64,000 nucleotides of DNA. Origin: Tremella fuciformis (lineage: Eukaryota; Basidiomycota; Tremellomycetes; Tremellales; Tremellaceae). Location of the stretch: the NCBI GenBank assembly GCA_032768795.1, contig CP136490.1, positions 186,001 through 250,000 on the forward strand. Reading direction: 5' to 3'. Shown in pieces: positions 11,547 to 23,334 of the stretch; position 1 is the stretch's first letter, and every line of letters begins with the position of its first letter. Both the position numbers and the translations under genes were made by a program. The notes below the pieces were generated by a model. That model searched no databases, was not told the origin of the DNA, and saw nothing but the letters and a program-made list of their open reading frames with translations.

Positions 11547-14500
11547 ATGTCCGCTCACGAAGAGAGGGCCAGCTTCTTGCGGGAGCTGAACTGGCTCTGC
11601 GCAATCAAGGGCCTCGATTTCGAGATTATGTTTCTTGACGTGTGCGTCACCATAAGAATCGCCAAGCTTGGCGGATGACCAACAGGTTGTGCTATATGCT
11701 CGCCGACAGATGGTCCGAAGATAGCGAGCATCCGATACGGCGGCTGGACGGCGAGCTACAGACTACATTGGACAGAGTATTGGCTGTGTCTACCGGTTCC
11801 GAGTACTTGGCTCTTCCCCTCGAGCAGTATATCGAGTTGGTCGATGAACTGGTCGGCCGCGGGTGGATGAGCGATGCCGCGACAGTATGCAAAGTCGCTG
11901 CACGGTACCGAAGCGATGATAACAGCCCCAACGCCGAATCGCTGGCGCTGGAGGCTTTCTCAGCGCTGCTGACACTCATAACCACTGGCCGTTTCTTTCA
12001 ACCCTTGCAGGTGCTACAGTCGATATTGGAGCACACCATACTGCTCTATGGGGCGTCCCCCGCCCCGAGGATCCCCAATCTGTCGCATGTGAGTCTCACC
12101 GTGAGAGTGTATCGGCTGACGAGATAGATTTGCCTGGCTTATGCGTATCGCCTCGGGTTTGGCTATGCCATCGCTTTCGACATTCCAGTGAAGTGTGACA
12201 GGACAGCCACCGGGGTGTACTCTCGATTCCTCAATATCCTATGGGACGACCTGATGCAAGCGCCACATGTTACCGACAAGATCATCCGCCTGAAGTTTCG
12301 CGTAGCCGGATGCGGGTTGTTCCTCGTAAACGACCCGACCGAGAGCCCATACTATCCTCACATCAAGCGCATGTCGAACGACATCACCATCCCACTTCGC
12401 CTCAAGCCGCTACCGGGAAACAAAATCCGTGGCTACCAGACCCGGCGGCCCGAGTCGCTCATTAAGCATTACCGAGCAGAAGGAAATCGTCTAGGCAGGC
12501 ACGCAGCCCGGCTGACTGCATGGACGGACATCCTCACCTCCAGCACACCAGCTACATATCGCTGCTGCGAGCGTGTTCTACTGAGAAGGCTGGTGATGAT
12601 GCTGGTTTGTTTCCAGCACCTCGGTCACCCCCAATACTCTCTGCTTGCTTCTGAGATTTCGACTCCGCTTTTCCGCGAGTTTAGCCTACTTCAGCACTTG
12701 AATGTTCTCAATCGAGCAATCGCTCATGCGACTGGCAACTTCTTGCAGGTGATCGAGATCGACGCTCGCCACTTCATCGGTGCCCTGAACTCCGGCTCAG
12801 GATTGGAGGTCTTGGTCATCGAAGGGGAGAAGCTGTTCGAGCAACTCAAGGCTACAGATTGCGGGGTACTTCAATCATCGGTTGCAACGGGGATCTCACA
12901 TGCATACGTGGGCCTTCTACCTCTAGAGATCATGGCGCTGCCGATACCACGAGACACACCCAGTCCTCACGTGTACTGGGCTCGACAGGCTTTAGAGGTG
13001 TGCCCTGCCGATGCCCCTCGTGCGCGGCTTGACGCATGGAGCGGCCTCCTGCTCGCCTTACAGGATGATATGAGTGACGACTCGGCCTACCAGGAACAGC
13101 TCGAACTGGTCACCCGAGTCGTCAAGGACCACTGCAGCCAAACTCGATTGCGTCCAATGTGCCTTCGCATCATCCGTGATTTCATCAACTCTATGGCGTT
13201 TCTTCGGTCTCGCCCAGATTATCACGGAACCCATCCGGTTGGTGCGGTCGATCACGCTGTGCAGCTTGCCCACGGTATCTGGTCACAGATGTCCTTGTCC
13301 AGTCAAAGCGAAAACGAAGAGCTATTCGAGACTTTGACATATCGCGCAGAGTGGTACAGCCAACAGTCTTCTGGCCTCCCGGTCACGGACCTGCAACGGC
13401 GAGTTGGCAGATACGATGGCGATGAGGATCCACTGTGGCAAGCGACACGCGCTTCCTGCATGAAATCGTCCCAGACTATATTCGAGCAGCATGTCTGGCT
13501 TCCCCTAATTTTGTATCGCTCGAGAGACAACCCTCCTCACCTATCCTGCAAATACGAGGCTGGAGATGGACTCTCGCAGGATCAAAGCGCCGCGTTGACG
13601 GAGGAGGTGCGCATACTCGAGAGACAGCTGGCCGTCTGTGCCGCATCCGATTTCAAACCCCAATGGCGAGTGACCATGTCGCAGCTCGCCTCGCTGTACG
13701 AACGCCTGTGGGTCCGTTCGAGCGCCAGAGAGGACGAAGACTTCTATGCTCATGCTGCCTTGGTACTACTATGCCGTCTCGAGGAAGATCTCACGGATCT
13801 ACGCGTAGAATTGAGAGCCCAGAACGGAGGCCGTGGTCTCAAGTTCGTCCAGCGCTTGTCTGGTCAGTGGCTCCACACCCAGATCTACCGGAAGGTGATC
13901 GTTATCCTGCTCTGCAAATACTGGAGAAGCGAGCGCGAGGCAATACAGGCAAGGACTGGTGCAGAGCAAGATGTGGCGCCACTCAATCTGTGTCACGATG
14001 ATATCTGGGAATGGGTCCAGAAGTCCAAGGCTCGTACCATCGCCGACGCTTTCCCGTCAGCCTCCCCTGACACCGCGAACGAAGACATCGTACGTGGGCT
14101 GGACCCGAAAAGCCAGAAATACTGGAAGACCCATGTCGCCATGCGGCGCGAGCTGCAAGAGGACTTCTCGCTAGGCGTGCTGCAGCGCGTTGCGCTGGCC
14201 GATACGTGGTGGATGCATCGCCGTTTGATGCGGGAGTGGGATCCATCTCTGCAGATGCTTCTCGACGAGGAGTTTGGGATTCCGCCCACGCCAGGCGTCC
14301 TGGCCGGCCTGTCAATCTACGACATCTCGCTTCAGGCCTCCTCCAGGGACAGAGAGATCGTCTATGTCGACTGGTTCGACGCACTCGCTGGAGACTACGG
14401 GATGGTCACCCTAAAGGGCCAAGACCAGAGGTGTCAAGAGAGCTGCTTGCACAGCCACGGATTGGGCATCACCGGATGTGAGCTCGCGGACTGGCTACAT

Positions 14501-15530
14501 CGCTTCTGGCGCGGCAGGCGCAGTTCGACGTTGGGGCATAAGGACCAGTACAGCTCTTTACAGGATCTTCGCAAGTTGGTGGCGCCTCTGCAAGGCATGA
14601 CACGACCCGGCGACGTTCTTGTCTTGTGTCCGACTGGTCTCCTGCACCAGATACCGCTGCATGCGCTATGGGTCGACGATGGGCCGCTGATCGAGCGCAA
14701 CCCAATCGTGTACACCTCGAGCCAAAACCTCGCGGGCAAGTGCATGACGGCCGCCGGCCAGCTGATCAGCGCGAAGACAGCTTGGCGTCGCCCGCCCAGC
14801 GTCGTCTCTGTCTACGAAAAGCTCGCCTCGGGCATCACCGAGCCTCACTTTGACCCGCAGGTGCAAGAGCATGTTCGGATACACAGCCAAGAACAAGTGG
14901 ACATCTTGAATTCACATCGGGATCCCGACTCTGCGTGTCGCCATCTGTGGGGCGAGGACGCGACGAAAGCGCGCGTTGTTGAAGCGCTACAGTCAAGTCC
15001 TTTTGTTAGCTATCTGGGGCATAGCGAGGTGCCGCCTGAGAGCACGGACAACCTGGACCAACATCTTCGGCTGTTCGACAGTACGTCTTCGCTTTGCACG
15101 CATATCTGTCGCCACGCTAAGAGCAGAACCACTCCGAGCGGAAGACATACTCGACCTGAAGATCCCGCGCTCTGTTGTCCTCCTCCAGGCTTGCTCGTCC
15201 TCAGCACAGAGCATCGGTCGCGGCGACGAGCCCCTCGGTCTTGTCACTGCTTGTCTTCTCGCAGGTGCCACGTCTGTCATCGGGAACTTGTGGCCAGTCA
15301 ACGTGTACCCAGCATCAGCGTTCTCCAAAAGCTTGATCGAGAATCTGCGGGACGCCTCTGTCAGTGGCGATGACCTGATCGACCTCGCCCGCGTGTTCCA
15401 GTCAACCGTCTTGAAACATAGGAAGCTCTGCAACTCGACTGGATCGTGGGCGTCCTTCGTGCTCCACGGCAGCCCAGTCGCCCCGAACTGGTTCGTCCCC
15501 TCCGTCTCTTCCGAAGCAAAGAGCGGGTAA
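11547..15530 (+). CDS. CHAT-domain protease-like protein 1 (CHAT1)
   Basis: A large protein of about 1,280 aa with a long helical, TPR-like N-terminal part and a C-terminal CHAT domain. Exon 1 (about 11547-11630) is tentative. Introns near 12089-12126 and 15080-15122 are well supported: NLSH|ICLAYAYRLGFGYA and LFD|TEPLRAEDIL. Visible motifs are WVQKSKARTIAD before the domain, then VLCPTGLLHQIPLHAL, the catalytic His in SYLGHSE, the catalytic Cys in LLQACSSS, AGATSVIGNLWPV and the closing FVLHGSP. The family comprises clan CD cysteine proteases related to caspases and separase. CHAT1 is the most divergent copy. It lacks a clear N-terminal [LVI]RxP[ST] motif and sits apart from the others, between housekeeping genes. 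Substrate and trigger are unknown. Confidence 0.85.
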
Positions 15531-16012
15531 GAAGCATACAGTACCCTGCCATGATGCTTGGAACGCCAGAAATTGTCCCGTTCACGCTGGCTTGAGATCG
15601 TCACGCATGCATAAAGTTGAGAACCTGAATTGATTCAACTTTGTAGGACATACTTGATTGCACAAGCATACCGCAGAATCTGTCCTCATGTCCGTGCATG
15701 CATGACAAGTACAACTTGGCGTGAAGGGGATTTCTGGCGTAACAAGAAGTATGGCATGGTACTACTGTACGACACGGCGTCTGCTATGATATGTCTGCAG
15801 ACAAGTAGCCATGCGTTTACATTCAACATGGACAGGTTGCGCCACAGATGAAATCTACGTGCTGCATTCGAAGCTGGTGGCGGTGCTCGGGACGTTTGGC
15901 AGGCTCCCTGCTGATGAAGGAGGCGGAATGCATACAATGCTAATGATGTGTTCGGGAACCGCACCTTATGGGTATCGTATATTGGGTTCATCATCCAGGA
16001 GAGCCTCGATGA
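15531..16012. other. Convergent 3' region, CHAT1 / Rrp15
   Basis: This gap of about 480 bp lies between two converging stop codons. It contains scattered ATG/TGCAT repeats and is AT-richer than the flanking genes. I see no coding exon. Confidence 0.45.
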
Positions 16013-17109
16013 CTACCCCTGTCTGACCAGATCCAGGAATTTCTCGCTGGTCATCTGCGACTCTTTGCCTCCTCGGCCCAGGACATTGTCCTTCTCCTTG
16101 CTCTTCCTCTTGGGATCTTTCACGCCCGCTTGAACAGACAAAGGCTGCGCAGTCGACTCGGCATTCTTCGAAGCGACGAGAATCGCGTTGAAGAGTTTGA
16201 TCACTGTCCTATGAGCTGAAAGATGTGACTTCAAACTCAACGCAGCTCACCGCCCCGCTGTGCGACCTTTCTCAGGCCCTTCTCGAACTCTTGCGCGCCA
16301 GTCCCATCCGCTGCCGTCCACCCCTCGGTGACGTTTCGTATCCGCGCCTTGTCCTCCTTCTCCTCTTTCTGTACTCTCACAGCTCGGGCCGCCTGACGCT
16401 CCAGCTTGGCTTCCGCAAGCGACGGGGGCAGTTGTGCTTTAGAAAGACTCAGGATTGCCCGCTGTGCCTGGTCTCGTTTCGCTGTGGTAGTGGTGGCTTT
16501 GGACGATGTCACCGAGGCTGGGGCGTCTATGGATGGTGTTGGAGAAGCGCGTGCATCTTCTGCGTCTTTCGGGGGCAGTTTGGCCTTTTTAGGCCGGGTG
16601 GTGGGTTCAGACAGGAGAGAGGTGAGGGTCGATCCGAATTCGCTCGCTGTTGTGGGGCGTTTACGCTCTGTCAGTCAGCTTACAGCCTAGGATACAATGC
16701 CAACTGCGCTTCTGAGTGATAATCACTCACTCGTCGTCTTCGCCTTGGTGTCCTTGGATTGCGCCCGATCAATCTCGTCCTCCGTATCCGGTTCTTCCCC
16801 ACTCGACCCATCCTCCCCCTCACTATCGCCATCTGCCTCTTCATCAACATGCTCCCTCACGACCTTCTTCGCCTTTCCCTTCGCCTTGCTCGACTCTGCC
16901 GCGGACATCGAGGCATCATCGCGCTTCGACGAACGAATTGATTGCGGCTTCTCGGACTTGCCTCCACGGGAGGACGAGGCAGAAGGGGATGTCGAGGCAA
17001 GTGTGATCGAGTGACGCAGCTTCGAGCCTTGCTTCGGTACATATCTTGAAGGCCCCGCCTTGATCTCGGTCGCCAGCGGCTTCTTCAGGATGGACCTCGG
17101 GGCGGACAT
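16013..17109 (-). CDS. RRP15: Ribosomal RNA-processing protein 15 (Rrp15)
   Basis: This nucleolar factor acts in early 60S pre-ribosome maturation. Three exons join through introns at about 16718-16681 and 16243-16198; the junctions give TT|KRKRPTTASEFGSTL and RG|VIKLFNAI. The N-terminus is basic and Ser-rich (ILKKPLATEIKAGPSRYV), followed by an acidic stretch (EEADGDSEGEDGSSGEE). The conserved Rrp15 core contains AILSLSKAQLPPSLAEAKLE, EFEKGLRKVAQRGVIKLFNAI and the tail MTSEKFLDLVRQG. The KVAQRG-VIKLFNAI block is diagnostic and appears only after correct splicing. Length is about 330 aa, normal for the family. Confidence 0.9.
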
Positions 17110-17412
17110 GGTGGTTAGGTGGATGTTGTATCAACTTTTGACGTTGGTGGACTGCAAATTGGTTCTGAGAAGCCGGATCCGCTGACATCCGTGGGAAAGC
17201 TGATTTGGGCATGATAAGGGCCTTGCTGGGTGACACGTCATGCTCATCAGCCTCGACGACTTTCGAAAGACCAAGTCTTTGATCACACCTCGTCTCAACG
17301 ATACGAGCAGCGAACACAGGACGAGCAAATCCAGCAACGACAACGTAAATCGGCACAACTCTCAGTCGAGAACACGACATCTCACAAGTGTGCAACAAGT
17401 ACATTGAGCGCT
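17110..17412. other. Divergent promoter region, Rrp15 / bL34m
   Basis: A gap of about 300 bp between two divergent starts. Both genes serve ribosome production (cytoplasmic and mitochondrial), so a shared promoter is plausible. The open frame crossing it continues upstream from the bL34m frame but has no supported start. Confidence 0.4.
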
Positions 17413-17853
17413 ATGCCCCGCATACCGCCATCGGCCTTCCGAGCCGTCCACCTCCCGACTGGCCAAGCCAGCTCCAGCTCCGCACCTCTAGCACGCGTGC
17501 ATCTTTTCAAACCCATAGCACTACCTACCACTTCTATGACACGAGTATTTCAGCCGATCGCACGACCCATTCTTACCCTCGCACGACCCATGACATTCCG
17601 CCCGACCCTCAGCACACCCAGACCGGTCCTCCTTAGCGCACTCTCACCAACAACATTGTCGTCTTCGATAGGGCGACTCGTCCCGCCCACAGTGCAGCAG
17701 GTCCGGTGTGTGACTTACGGCACGGCTTACCAGCCTTCTCAGCGCAAGAGGAAGAGGAAGCATGGGTTTCTCGTCAGGAGTAAAGGTGGACGGCTGGGAC
17801 GGCGGACGTTGAAGAATAGACGGGCGAAGGGCAGGCGGTTTCTCAGTCACTAG
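17413..17853 (+). CDS. MRPL34: Mitochondrial large-subunit ribosomal protein bL34m
   Basis: A single exon of 146 aa. Residues 1-90 are Ser/Pro/Arg-rich without acidic residues, as expected for a long mitochondrial targeting peptide. The mature bL34 domain is at the C-terminus: TYGTAYQPSQRKRKRKHGF, then LVRSKGGRLGRRTLKNRRAK and GRRFLSH, matching the universally conserved PS-x-(R/K)-KRKHGFLxR and RxxLxxRRxKGRxxLSH pattern. It is part of the mitochondrial 54S subunit near the exit of domain I of the rRNA. The start at 17413 is chosen because it gives a typical presequence; an upstream in-frame start exists. Confidence 0.93.
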   Translation: MPRIPPSAFRAVHLPTGQASSSSAPLARVHLFKPIALPTTSMTRVFQPIARPILTLARPMTFRPTLSTPRPVLLSALSPTTLSSSIGRLVPPTVQQVRCVTYGTAYQPSQRKRKRKHGFLVRSKGGRLGRRTLKNRRAKGRRFLSH

Positions 17854-18113
17854 AGTGGTCGATTGCGAGCGAGCAAGGGTCAGCCAGGACTGAATCTGTT
17901 TTCGATAGCTGTCGCGCCCATCGGTGGCAGAAGACGCTTTGTGTAAAGGCCCCGGATTACGACCTCACTGGCTGGACCCGCTCACGTAGCATATGCATAT
18001 ACGTCGCATGGGGCGGAATGATACAGGTGGCGGATCCAAAATGTCCAATGGTCTGATCGGTACAACAGCAGACAAGGCTATAAAGTACCGTATGCAAGTC
18101 TAGGAGGCCCCGC
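17854..18113. other. Convergent 3' gap
   Basis: 260 bp between converging genes (bL34m and the GBD/FH3 protein). Nothing recognisable is seen beyond mixed sequence. Confidence 0.4.
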
Positions 18114-20479
18114 TCAAACTTGCGGGTCCCAAGCGCCTCTCCTTCCACCATCATTCGCAATCACAGGCAAGAAGCTTCCAGATGATCCCTTCTTCCGGAC
18201 GTGCTCTGGTGGAGGTCCAACAAGCTTGTCGATCAGGTGAGGCAATCTGCCTGATGGCGAGGCAGCTCGAAGTAGTGTGACATATCGTGCGAGCTCCAAA
18301 TGCAGGGAGGGGTAGTAGGTTGTGGACGCTTTGCGCAGAGTCTGCCATCAGCACCTCGAACTCTTGAATGTACCTCAACCCACGACCAGGATCCGATCCA
18401 TGCCGGATACGAGCAGATCGTAGTGCAATTGCGTGGCTTTTTCACGATTCGTAGCTGCTTGGACTCTGCAAAGTGTGTTGAGGAGCTTGAAGTGTGTGGT
18501 CTGTCATTAACGCCTGACACCAATCGTACCCGCAGCCACGTACCACATAGTTCATGGCCTCAAACTCGACTCCGCCCGTTGCTCCACCGGGAGCAACTGG
18601 CTTTTCAACCAGACTCTCATCCACCTCGTCGAGAGCCCAAAGGGTGTTTGATCCATGACACATGATCCTGGTGGTCAGTTTGACTCCACGCAGTAAAGGT
18701 CACACAGACCAGAAGTAGTCCCGGCATATGTCGCTGAACTCTTGTACCCAAGCTTTGAAGACACGAGGCCGATGCGCTTGAGTGATGAACGAATGCTGCT
18801 CATTTTCCTTTTCTTCCGGCACAAGCAGTTCTCTCATGACCCCAAGGATGTCCACTGGTTTCCGACTTGGCCCACCGAGAGACGTGTCATCGAAGCGCAG
18901 ACTGGTCGGTCGTGAAGATGTGGTGGCAGGCATGGGTGCGAAAAGCTCGAAAAGATAAGTCCAGAGCTCCACTATGATCTGACGAGAGGCCAGATCTCCT
19001 GGCTTCTTTTCTGAGAAAAGCAGCTTCGAAAGATCGGGAAAGGGTCGCGGGAATTGGTATCGAAGGGCGACCTTGCCTACTTCGGACGTGGATAACGCCT
19101 TTACGCAACGAAGGAGCTCAAAGAGCATTTGATCGTCGTGCTGCTCCTCTCTGCGGAGTCAACGACTAGCAGGAGAGAAGTGTGCCTTCGCTCACCTCCA
19201 CTCTACGTCAAGCAGTTCTTGGAGTCGGGCCAAGACCAGCTCGTACCCACCCATGTCGATGAACGTTCCTACCCATTGGGTTGTTTCGTGCCGCAGCAGC
19301 ATACGGAGCTTCTTGCACCGGTCGACAGACATGTTCAGATCCGTCCCCTTCTGCGCCTTCAGCCATGCGATAAAGGCGTCTGGCTGTTCGCCCATAGTAA
19401 TCCCCAATCCATGTTTGCGGCCGACCGAGCCGAAGCTGGCCGCAGAGCTGGAGGGGAAAAACGAGGACATGGGCCGGCCTGGCCCTGTGGATTGTCGGGA
19501 CGTAGGTGGTCTTGTGGCATCAATCGACCGACCACGAGTGGGCGACATGGGATTTGGCGAGGAAAGGGGCGAGGCCACAATGACGAACTGGTCTCCATCC
19601 ACCCTGTACGTCTTGCCCACTTCCGCGTCGGGGCCCGGCGAGCCAAGAGAAGAGGAAGACTTCGCTTTGCGCAGCAGGGGAGTCGAGAGCCGTTTCTTGA
19701 CCTTTGGAGTAGGGCCAGGAGGTGCGGGAAGACCGAGGGCGTTCAAAATAGCCGGATTGCCATGCATCGATGATGTGAGGAGGGAGGTCTTGACGTCAGG
19801 GGAGACTGTATCGAACTTGCGCCGGACAGAGTCTGGGATCTGGAGCGAATCCTGCACTTCAGCGCTGCTTGGGGCTCGAGAGATGGTCAAGACTGACGAG
19901 GAGCTGATCAAAGTGAGCATCCATCTCGTTGACCTGCACACGGCTTTCGTAGACCTCCTTCGGAGTCTCGATCACAGGCTCCTGCGGGGATTTGATCCCC
20001 TTCTCCCATGTGCTCGTTGCACTGGCGACCGAGTCCATCGTACTTCCCCTCCGAGGCGCTGGAGGTATGTTCGTCCGTGTGGTTTCTCTCAAGCTGTCGG
20101 ACTGACTGCTGCTTGACAAGTCCGGGGAGGGGCGCGAGGCGGTGTCAAACCGATAGGTACCCTGCCGGAACTGCCCAGCCTGGACCGTCTTAGGTGAAGG
20201 AGCAGGCGCAGACATTTTTCGAGGCGGATTGGGGGAGCCGTTGCTTTGGTAGGCATGCTGCGATCGTCGAGCGGGACGAGGTGGCGATTGCGCGGCAGCG
20301 CGAGGAGAAGGGTTCGCCGGCCTGGCGAACTGGGGAGGGAGGGCTTGTTTGCCTCCGATCGTATTTGGAGTTCTTGCGGCCTCTGCCCTTACAGGCATAC
20401 CTGGGGCGAATGTAGGGGGTGGTCTCCCTCCGGACGGTCGACGTCCAGCAGGCGCCATCGCGGGCTGCAAAGCTGCCAT
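18114..20479 (-). CDS. Formin-type GTPase-binding/FH3 domain protein without FH2
   Basis: The N-terminal 180 residues are Pro/Ser/Arg-rich and low in complexity (start MAALQPAMAPAGRRPSGG). Then follow VNEMDAHFDQLL, DSLQIPDSVRRKF and the GBD/FH3-like helices: QPDAFIAWLKAQ, MSVDRCKKLRMLLRHETTQW, VGTFIDMGGYELVLARLQEL and LFELLRCVKALSTSEVGKVAL, as in Diaphanous-related formins and Rho-binding Rid1-like proteins. Introns restore the frame at DQLL|DSLQIP, EWR|EEQHDDQ, YFW|RIMCHG, NYV|TTHFKL and LV|TLRKAS. After the FH3-like repeats the gene stops at 18114. No proline-rich FH1, FH2 or DAD domain follows, so it is not an actin-nucleating formin. A role as a Rho-family GTPase effector or scaffold is inferred. 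Length is roughly 700 aa. Confidence 0.75.
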
Positions 20480-20691
20480 ACTGCTTAGATGATAATGGAG
20501 AAGAGTGGATGAGGGTTGAATGACGATGGGAGGCGGGACACAAAACAGGGGAAAAGCAGTCGCGCTCAAGTGCCACACTCGCCACCCGACCTCCACCGGA
20601 GGCCATAACGCCGAAACGCCGTTCACCTCTATCATACGCGCTTGCTGATGATTTCAGCATTGAATCGGCTATCGAGGTCGAAGGGGTCAAA

Positions 20692-23172
20692 ATGGCGACG
20701 CTCAATCTCCCAAAACCCGTCAAGTCGTACGAGGGAGAAGACGAGCTCCGACCGAAGGTGAACGGGGGCGCGAGCAACGGAAATGGAAGCGCCGATGGGA
20801 CACCAGGAGTGGCGGACGTGGATGAGGAGGATATCGGCGAGTACAGGCCACCAAGACCGAGTGACAAGTACAAAGTCGGAATCATCTACCCTCCCAAGGA
20901 GATCAGAAGTGAGCTGCATGATACGCTCGTACCCACGAGGGCTGATGTATAGCCATCGTCGACAAGACTGCTGCCGCCATCCTCAAATCCCCAACACCCG
21001 ACCAACTCGAATCCAAGATTCGCGATTTGCAAAAGACCGACCCAAAGTTCGCATTCTTGAATCCGGAAGACCCATATCAGCAGTACTACCGATATATGAT
21101 CGAGAAGCTACGGGAGGATGCGGAAGATGCTGCTAAGGGCATCAAGCAGGCGACACCTGCACCGACGACTGGCAATGCGGAGGAAAAGAAAGAGCCAGAG
21201 TCCAAGGCATATGAGCCGAGGCCGTGGGAGTTCAAGGTGGACATGCCCGGCGTGACAGCGATGGACCTGTGAGAAGCCTTGCTATTCCGACGGCAATATG
21301 CTGACAGGGTAGGGATATCCTGCGTTTGACTGCCCTTTTCCACGCCAGACGGGGACGAGCTTTCCTCTCATCGCTGTCTGTGCGGGAAGGGCGGAATTTC
21401 CAATTCGATTTCCTGCGACCCACTCACTCGCTCTACGGATACTACAACCGCATGGTCGAGTCGTACCAAAAGGTCATGCAACCTCCACCTGGTCTGCTGG
21501 AACACCTCGTCAAAGAGGCGGCCGACCCTCGGGCAAAGTGGAAGACGCTTGAAGAAGCACGGAATCGGGCAGAATGGGAGCGCGGAAAGAGGCAGAGGGA
21601 GGACGACGAAGCCAAACAGTTGGAGGAGGAGCACAAGGCCATGGCCGCAATCGACTGGCAGGACTTTGTCGTGGTGGAGACCATCGAGTTCACCCAGAAC
21701 GACATGGAGTTGGAACTCCCTCCACCAGCGAATGTGGAAAAGCTCCAGTCGATGTCTATGGCCGAGAAGAGGATGGCTAGCATGGTCATGGAAGAAACTG
21801 GTGCGGGGCCGACCGGCGCCGTGGGCGAGCTTGGCGGTCCGAGCCAGGCGGACGAGATGGAGATGCTTATGGAAGAAGAGGAAGAGGAGGTCAAGCTGCA
21901 AAGACTCAAGGCGGAGCAGGAGCAGGCCCGAGCACGCGAGATCCAACGGCAGGCCATGCAGCAGAAGGGTGTCAAGATCAGAACAGACTATGTCCCCAAG
22001 GGTATGTTGCATTCCTTCGTCTCGCAAGCACAGATTGACCATCAGGTATCAACCGACAAGCCGATGTGCGCATGTCGCAATGTCCCAACTGTGGTCAGCA
22101 GATTCCCGAAAACGAGCTCACCGAGCACATCCGTATCGAGCTGCTGGATCCGAAATGGAAGGAGCAGAAACGCGTCCTGGAAATGCGGAAAGCCCAGTCG
22201 CTACAAATGCAACAGGGCACCGACGTATCCGCCTCACTGCGAAACCTCGCCTCGGCTCGTACCGATCTCTTCGGCGACGACATCGACGAGGCAGAACGGA
22301 AACGACGAGAGGCAGAGGAGCGGACGAAGAGGAAGGAGCGAGAAAAGATCATCTGGGACGGTCACACCAACTCGGCCCAAAAGACCGAGAACACCTTCCA
22401 GCAGAATTTCACTCTCGACGACCAGATCAAGAAGATGCACTCGCGCATGGGTCTCACCGGAGAGCAGATCAGCAATGTTGGACCGAGAGCACCTGGAGAT
22501 CCCTCATTCAACCCCCCATCGGCGCCGAGGGAAATGGCCCCGTCACTTCCAGACCGTTCAACGTTACCTCCTGCTCTTGCGGCATCGCTTCCCAAAGCTG
22601 GTGGCGGCGAGGCTTACGCCGGAGCAACTATTACTGCCGCACCTACTGGACCGACGACCAAAGAGTACTACGAACCTGTCGAGTCTTCATTCCCTTCCTC
22701 GTCTGCCGGTCCCGCCATCCATCCATCCCGTCTCGCCGCCATGCAATCTGCCCCACCACCACCCTCCCAGACGATCGGTCAGACTCGTCCATACGACGAA
22801 GACGGAGAAGCAGCAGCAGCAGCCTCCACCTTCAAACGTCCTCGTATAGAGAAGCTGCCGTACGGCCAGTTCTACTCCGAGATCGACTGGATGTCGCTTC
22901 ATCCCGATCCTATCAGCCTTTCTGTTCAGCTGCCGAGTATGCCGGAGAAGCCCGAATGGAAGCTGAACGGGTCGATCATTACAGTGCCAGATCTTCCGGT
23001 CAACACGCTCTTTTCCACATTGAGAGAAAGGATTGCCAGGGTGATCGATGCCGACTTGCCGCTATCGAGGTTGAAGCTGGATTACAACGGCAAAACGATG
23101 AACAACAAGAACACGTTGGCAAGTGTCAACCTGGACGACACCGACGTTGTTGTCATGAGCATCAGAAAGTAG
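20692..23172 (+). CDS. PRP21: Splicing factor 3A subunit 1 (SF3a1/Prp21)
   Basis: A U2 snRNP subunit needed for prespliceosome assembly. Domains in order are SURP1 (VDKTAAAILKS, FLNPEDPYQQYYRYMIEKL), SURP2 (DILRLTALFHARRGRAFL, FDFLRPTHSLYGYYNRMVESY), the PRP21-like central region (AIDWQDFVVVETIEF, DYVPKG) and a segment with CPNCGQQIPENELTEHIRIEL. A charged stretch follows, then a Pro/Ser linker and a C-terminal ubiquitin-like domain (residues from about WKLNGSIITVPDLPVNTL to the end) closing in DTDVVVMSIRK. About five exons with short introns, for example EIR|TIVDKTAA and MDL|DILRL. All domains are complete. Confidence 0.95.
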
Positions 23173-23334
23173 TGCGTGCTATTGGAAAGCGCATTGTATG
23201 TATCCTTATCACGCGTTATGCATGCGGCCTTGCCCCCCACAAAGGGCACACAGACATGCACACACACGGACCTGACCCCATCAGTTTCACCATATCATCG
23301 TTCTCAATTCTCTCCTTCGTTCGTCCATCTCAAG

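Noticed and set aside
12188..15373. End of CHAT1 at 15373 when read without splicing
   Set aside because: After about 15080 the unspliced frame turns into Arg/Ser-rich nonsense, while the spliced frame gives the Cys block and FVLHGSP end at 15530.
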